From Saprospiraceae bacterium (GTDB lineage Bacteria > Bacteroidota > Bacteroidia > Chitinophagales > Saprospiraceae), in NCBI GenBank assembly GCA_028280415.1, contig JANQLV010000006.1:1-64000 (forward strand): DNA of 64,000 nucleotides, given 5' to 3'. The position numbers were made by a program, and so were the translations under genes. This document shows positions 61,458-64,000 of this stretch, in pieces. The notes under the pieces were generated by a model. That model did not search any database and was not told the origin of the DNA. It saw only the letters and a program-made list of their open reading frames with translations. The first letter of the stretch is position 1. Every line of letters starts with the position of its first letter.

Positions 61458-63821
61458 ATGAAAGTTTGCATTGCCGAAAAGCCCAGTGTTGCCCGTGAGA
61501 TCGCAAGGGTACTCGGAGCTAAGATCCGTAAAGATGGTTACTTCGAAGGGAACGGTTATGCCGTGACCTGGACCTTTGGGCATTTTTGCACCTTAAAAAC
61601 ACCGGACGATTATGATCCGCATTGGAAGAAATGGGATCTGAATACCTTACCAATACTCCCCGATAAATTTGAAACCAAGCTCATTTCTAATAAAGGGGTA
61701 AAAAAGCAGTTTGGGATTATCAAAAAATTATTAAAAAAAACACAATTGGTCATTAACTGCGGGGATGCCGGTCAGGAAGGTGAACTTATTCAGCGTTGGG
61801 TATTAAAAGAAGCCGGTTACAAAGGCAAGGTACAGCGCCTCTGGATTTCTTCGTTGACCAATCAGGCTATTACCAATGGATTTCAGAAGCTGCGAGATGC
61901 CAGGGAATTTGATAATCTCTTTTACGCGGGGAGTTCCAGAGCAATCGGAGACTGGTTATTGGGTATGAACGCTACACGTCTTTATACTTTGCGTTACGGT
62001 GGCTTCAAACAATTGTTGTCTATTGGCCGGGTACAGACCCCTACCCTGGCGATGATTGTTGCCCGGCAAAAAGAAATCGAAAATTTCAAACCCGAACCAT
62101 ATTGGGAGTTGCATACTATGTACAGGGAAGTAGACTTCCATTACGAGAAAGGTCGTTTTACCAAAAAAGAAGACGGTGAAAAGTTATTGGCACATGTTAG
62201 CGGAAAACCTTTCGTCATTTTATCTTTTACAAAAAAACGAGGTAAAGAAGCACCGCCGCGTTTATTTGATTTAACCAGTCTGCAGGTCCATTGTAATAAA
62301 TCTTTTAACTATTCTGCCAATCAGACTTTACAATTAATCCAGTCACTTTATGAAAAGAAGTTAGTGACCTATCCCAGAGTGGATACCACTTATCTGCCTA
62401 ATGATATTTATCCCAAAGTAGCCGGTATCCTTAAGCAATTGAGTTATTATAGCTCTTTTACACAGCCCTTGCTAGGGAAAAGCATTCGCAAATCTGCCAA
62501 AGTTTTTAATGATAAAAAAGTAACCGATCACCATGCGATCATTCCTACCGGAGTAGAGATGGCTTTACCGGCTAATGAGCAAAATGTCTATGATGCCATT
62601 AGCCGCAGATTTATTGCCGCCTTTTACCCGGATTGTATTGTATCGAATAATACGGTACTGGGAGAAGTAGATGGCGTTGTTTTTAAAGCAAACGGAAAGG
62701 AAATCCTCGAAGAAGGCTGGAGAGTGCTATTCCCTAAAACCAAGAAGAAAAGTGCTTCCAAAGCAAAAGGGCAGGAAGAGGAAAAAAATGAAGAAAAAAT
62801 ATTACCCAATTTTGTCAAAGGAGAGCGGGGTCCACACGAGCCTACACTTAAGGAAAAAATGACACAGCCTCCAAAGCCTTATACGGAAGCGACTCTGCTC
62901 AGAGCCATGGAAACGGCGGGCAAGCAGGTCGACGATGAGCAGCTTCGCGAGTTAATGAAAGCCAATGGAATTGGCCGCCCAAGTACCCGGGCAAATATTA
63001 TTGAAACCTTATTCAAGCGTCAATATATCCGCAGGAATAGAAAACAAATCCTCGCTACCGAAACTGGTGTACAACTGATTGATACCGTACAAAATGAGCT
63101 TCTGAAATCCGTTGAGCTAACGGGACAGTGGGAGAAGAAACTACGAGAGATTGAAGAAGGGAATCACTCGGCCAGTCTATTCATTAAAGAAATGAAAACG
63201 ATGGTCAGCCAGTTAGTTGAAGAGGTCCGTATGGAAAAAAATGTCAAACGCATTTCGGCACCTGTTTCCAGAAAAGCAAAATCCGGTACAAAAAAAAGCG
63301 CTAAAAAATCTACAGCCAGTATTTTAAAAGAACGGCCTTGTCCCAAATGCTTACAGGGGAATATCCTAAAGGGAAATACGGCTTTTGGTTGCAGCCGTTA
63401 TAAAGAAGGTTGCGATTTTCGTTTGCCCTTTATTTTTATGGAAAAGAAAATTCCGGAAAAACAAATACTCCGGTTGTTCAAATTGGGTCGTACGATCAAC
63501 CTCAAAGGCTTTAAGCAAAATGGTCAAAGCATAACGGGATTGCTCCGCTTTGACAAATCTCAAAACCTGATTTTCGAAGAAAAAAAAGCAAAGCCCAAAC
63601 TGTCCGGGTCAAAAGCAAAGAATCAAAACTCTGAAACCGATACGCCAATTTGTCCCAAATGTGGTATTGGCAAAGTCATTAAAGGAAAAAGAGCCTATGG
63701 CTGCAGCAATTGGCAAACAGGTTGTAGTTTCCGTTTTCCATTTGAGGAAGTTTTCAGAATCGCTAATGGAAAGAAATTAACAAAGAAATTGGTTTTGGAA
63801 ATTTTAAATAGTAAGACATAA
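61458..63821 (+). CDS. topB: DNA topoisomerase III (type IA) with two C-terminal zinc ribbons
   Basis: The 787-aa product has an N-terminal Toprim domain with CIAEKPSVAREIARVLGA (first Glu, residue 7) and the acidic motif NCGDAGQEGELI (~102-112). The type IA core has the active-site segment YPRVDTTYL, which places the catalytic tyrosine at about residue 312, and SIGRVQTPTLAMIV. The C-terminus carries two CxxC...C...C zinc modules (~628-655 and ~732-760) joined by a Lys-rich linker. The enzyme passes single strands to relax and decatenate DNA. It is monocistronic and followed by a strong hairpin. Confidence 0.93.
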   Translation: MKVCIAEKPSVAREIARVLGAKIRKDGYFEGNGYAVTWTFGHFCTLKTPDDYDPHWKKWDLNTLPILPDKFETKLISNKGVKKQFGIIKKLLKKTQLVINCGDAGQEGELIQRWVLKEAGYKGKVQRLWISSLTNQAITNGFQKLRDAREFDNLFYAGSSRAIGDWLLGMNATRLYTLRYGGFKQLLSIGRVQTPTLAMIVARQKEIENFKPEPYWELHTMYREVDFHYEKGRFTKKEDGEKLLAHVSGKPFVILSFTKKRGKEAPPRLFDLTSLQVHCNKSFNYSANQTLQLIQSLYEKKLVTYPRVDTTYLPNDIYPKVAGILKQLSYYSSFTQPLLGKSIRKSAKVFNDKKVTDHHAIIPTGVEMALPANEQNVYDAISRRFIAAFYPDCIVSNNTVLGEVDGVVFKANGKEILEEGWRVLFPKTKKKSASKAKGQEEEKNEEKILPNFVKGERGPHEPTLKEKMTQPPKPYTEATLLRAMETAGKQVDDEQLRELMKANGIGRPSTRANIIETLFKRQYIRRNRKQILATETGVQLIDTVQNELLKSVELTGQWEKKLREIEEGNHSASLFIKEMKTMVSQLVEEVRMEKNVKRISAPVSRKAKSGTKKSAKKSTASILKERPCPKCLQGNILKGNTAFGCSRYKEGCDFRLPFIFMEKKIPEKQILRLFKLGRTINLKGFKQNGQSITGLLRFDKSQNLIFEEKKAKPKLSGSKAKNQNSETDTPICPKCGIGKVIKGKRAYGCSNWQTGCSFRFPFEEVFRIANGKKLTKKLVLEILNSKT

Positions 63822-63824
63822 ATT

Positions 63825-63866
63825 AAGACCGTTGTTTTAATCGATGAATAGAACAACGGTCTTTTA
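63825..63866. terminator. Bidirectional terminator
   Basis: AAGACCGTTGTT and AACAACGGTCTT form a perfect 12-bp stem with a 15-nt loop, T residues on the 3' side and A residues on the 5' side. It starts 4 bp after the topB stop. Confidence 0.8.
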
Positions 63867-63934
63867 AGAAGATTTACCACATGGAGGATTTTCTTCTTGT
63901 TTAAAAATTTATGTTTGGGTTAGAGGCGGAGGTT

Positions 63935-64000
63935 TTAAGCATTAGTGTTAGCAAAATGGTTATTCCGGTTAGCAAAATAATGGTCCCAGGCTTCCGCAGC
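63935..64000 (-). CDS. Possible C-terminal end of a convergent gene (partial)
   Basis: On the minus strand, 21 codons open to the window edge end in TAA at 63935 (AAEAWDHYF at the edge). The bidirectional terminator just beyond would suit a convergent gene. The evidence is thin, since a run of 21 codons can occur by chance. Confidence 0.3.
   Translation of the reverse strand, partial: AAEAWDHYFANRNNHFANTNA

Overview
The window comes from a chromosome of a Bacteroidota bacterium, most probably a marine member of the Saprospiria (Lewinella/Saprospira-like). The reasons are: at least eight secreted proteins carry a C-terminal type IX secretion (T9SS) sorting domain; Shine-Dalgarno sequences are absent; Bacteroidota-type TAnnTTTG -7 boxes occur; and the family set is typical (CotH + lamin-tail proteins, LytTR and NarL two-component pairs, caspase-like proteases, GG-leader peptides). 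No plasmid, phage, transposase or CRISPR array was seen.

Layout. 1-10.6 kb holds large secreted or envelope proteins: a partial dockerin/cohesin-like T9SS cargo, an alpha/beta hydrolase, an OmpA-domain protein, a lamin-tail/CotH T9SS protein and a beta-propeller T9SS protein. 11.3-12.0 kb holds a tandem array of four small double-glycine leader peptides, none of them complete in standard annotation: one is interrupted by a stop codon and one is frameshifted. A fifth, dispersed member lies at 48.7 kb. 12-15.4 kb has a zinc-less Fpg-family glycosylase, tRNA-Pro(GGG), a VWA lipoprotein, a small OmpA-domain protein and tRNA-Val(GAC). 15.6-23.2 kb is a LytTR regulator/sensor kinase pair divergent from a TolC-adaptor-RND efflux operon. 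The shared intergenic region carries two pairs of direct repeats, each with exactly 21-bp spacing, that look like LytTR operators. 23.3-28.4 kb has a DUF2147-like protein, a sterol-desaturase-family hydroxylase, an ABC membrane domain without ATPase, a cytochrome c/copper-monooxygenase-like T9SS protein with a redoxin partner, and a mini-thioredoxin.

28.8-46.6 kb is the most unusual stretch. A small acidic protein, a TPR histidine kinase, a NarL-type regulator and a caspase-like protease form one plus-strand unit. Convergent to it is a second caspase-like protease ending in an EAD11-like effector-associated domain. Upstream of that lies a tight seven-gene minus-strand envelope operon whose last gene is an EAD11-like/transmembrane/LamG-like protein. 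The shared EAD-like domain suggests, but does not prove, that the membrane protein recruits the protease. This is the best candidate for an undescribed system in the window.

46.7-64 kb holds a small HTH protein, a pair of homologous ~470-aa proteins of unknown function (47.3 and 59.9 kb), a T9SS-exported arylsulfotransferase-like propeller, a McrBC restriction system, a second CotH/lamin-tail T9SS protein, a large T9SS protein with SdrD-B-like and DUF11-like domains, and DNA topoisomerase III. A ~236-bp tandem duplication sits between mcrC and the CotH gene and copies the 3' ends of both convergent genes.
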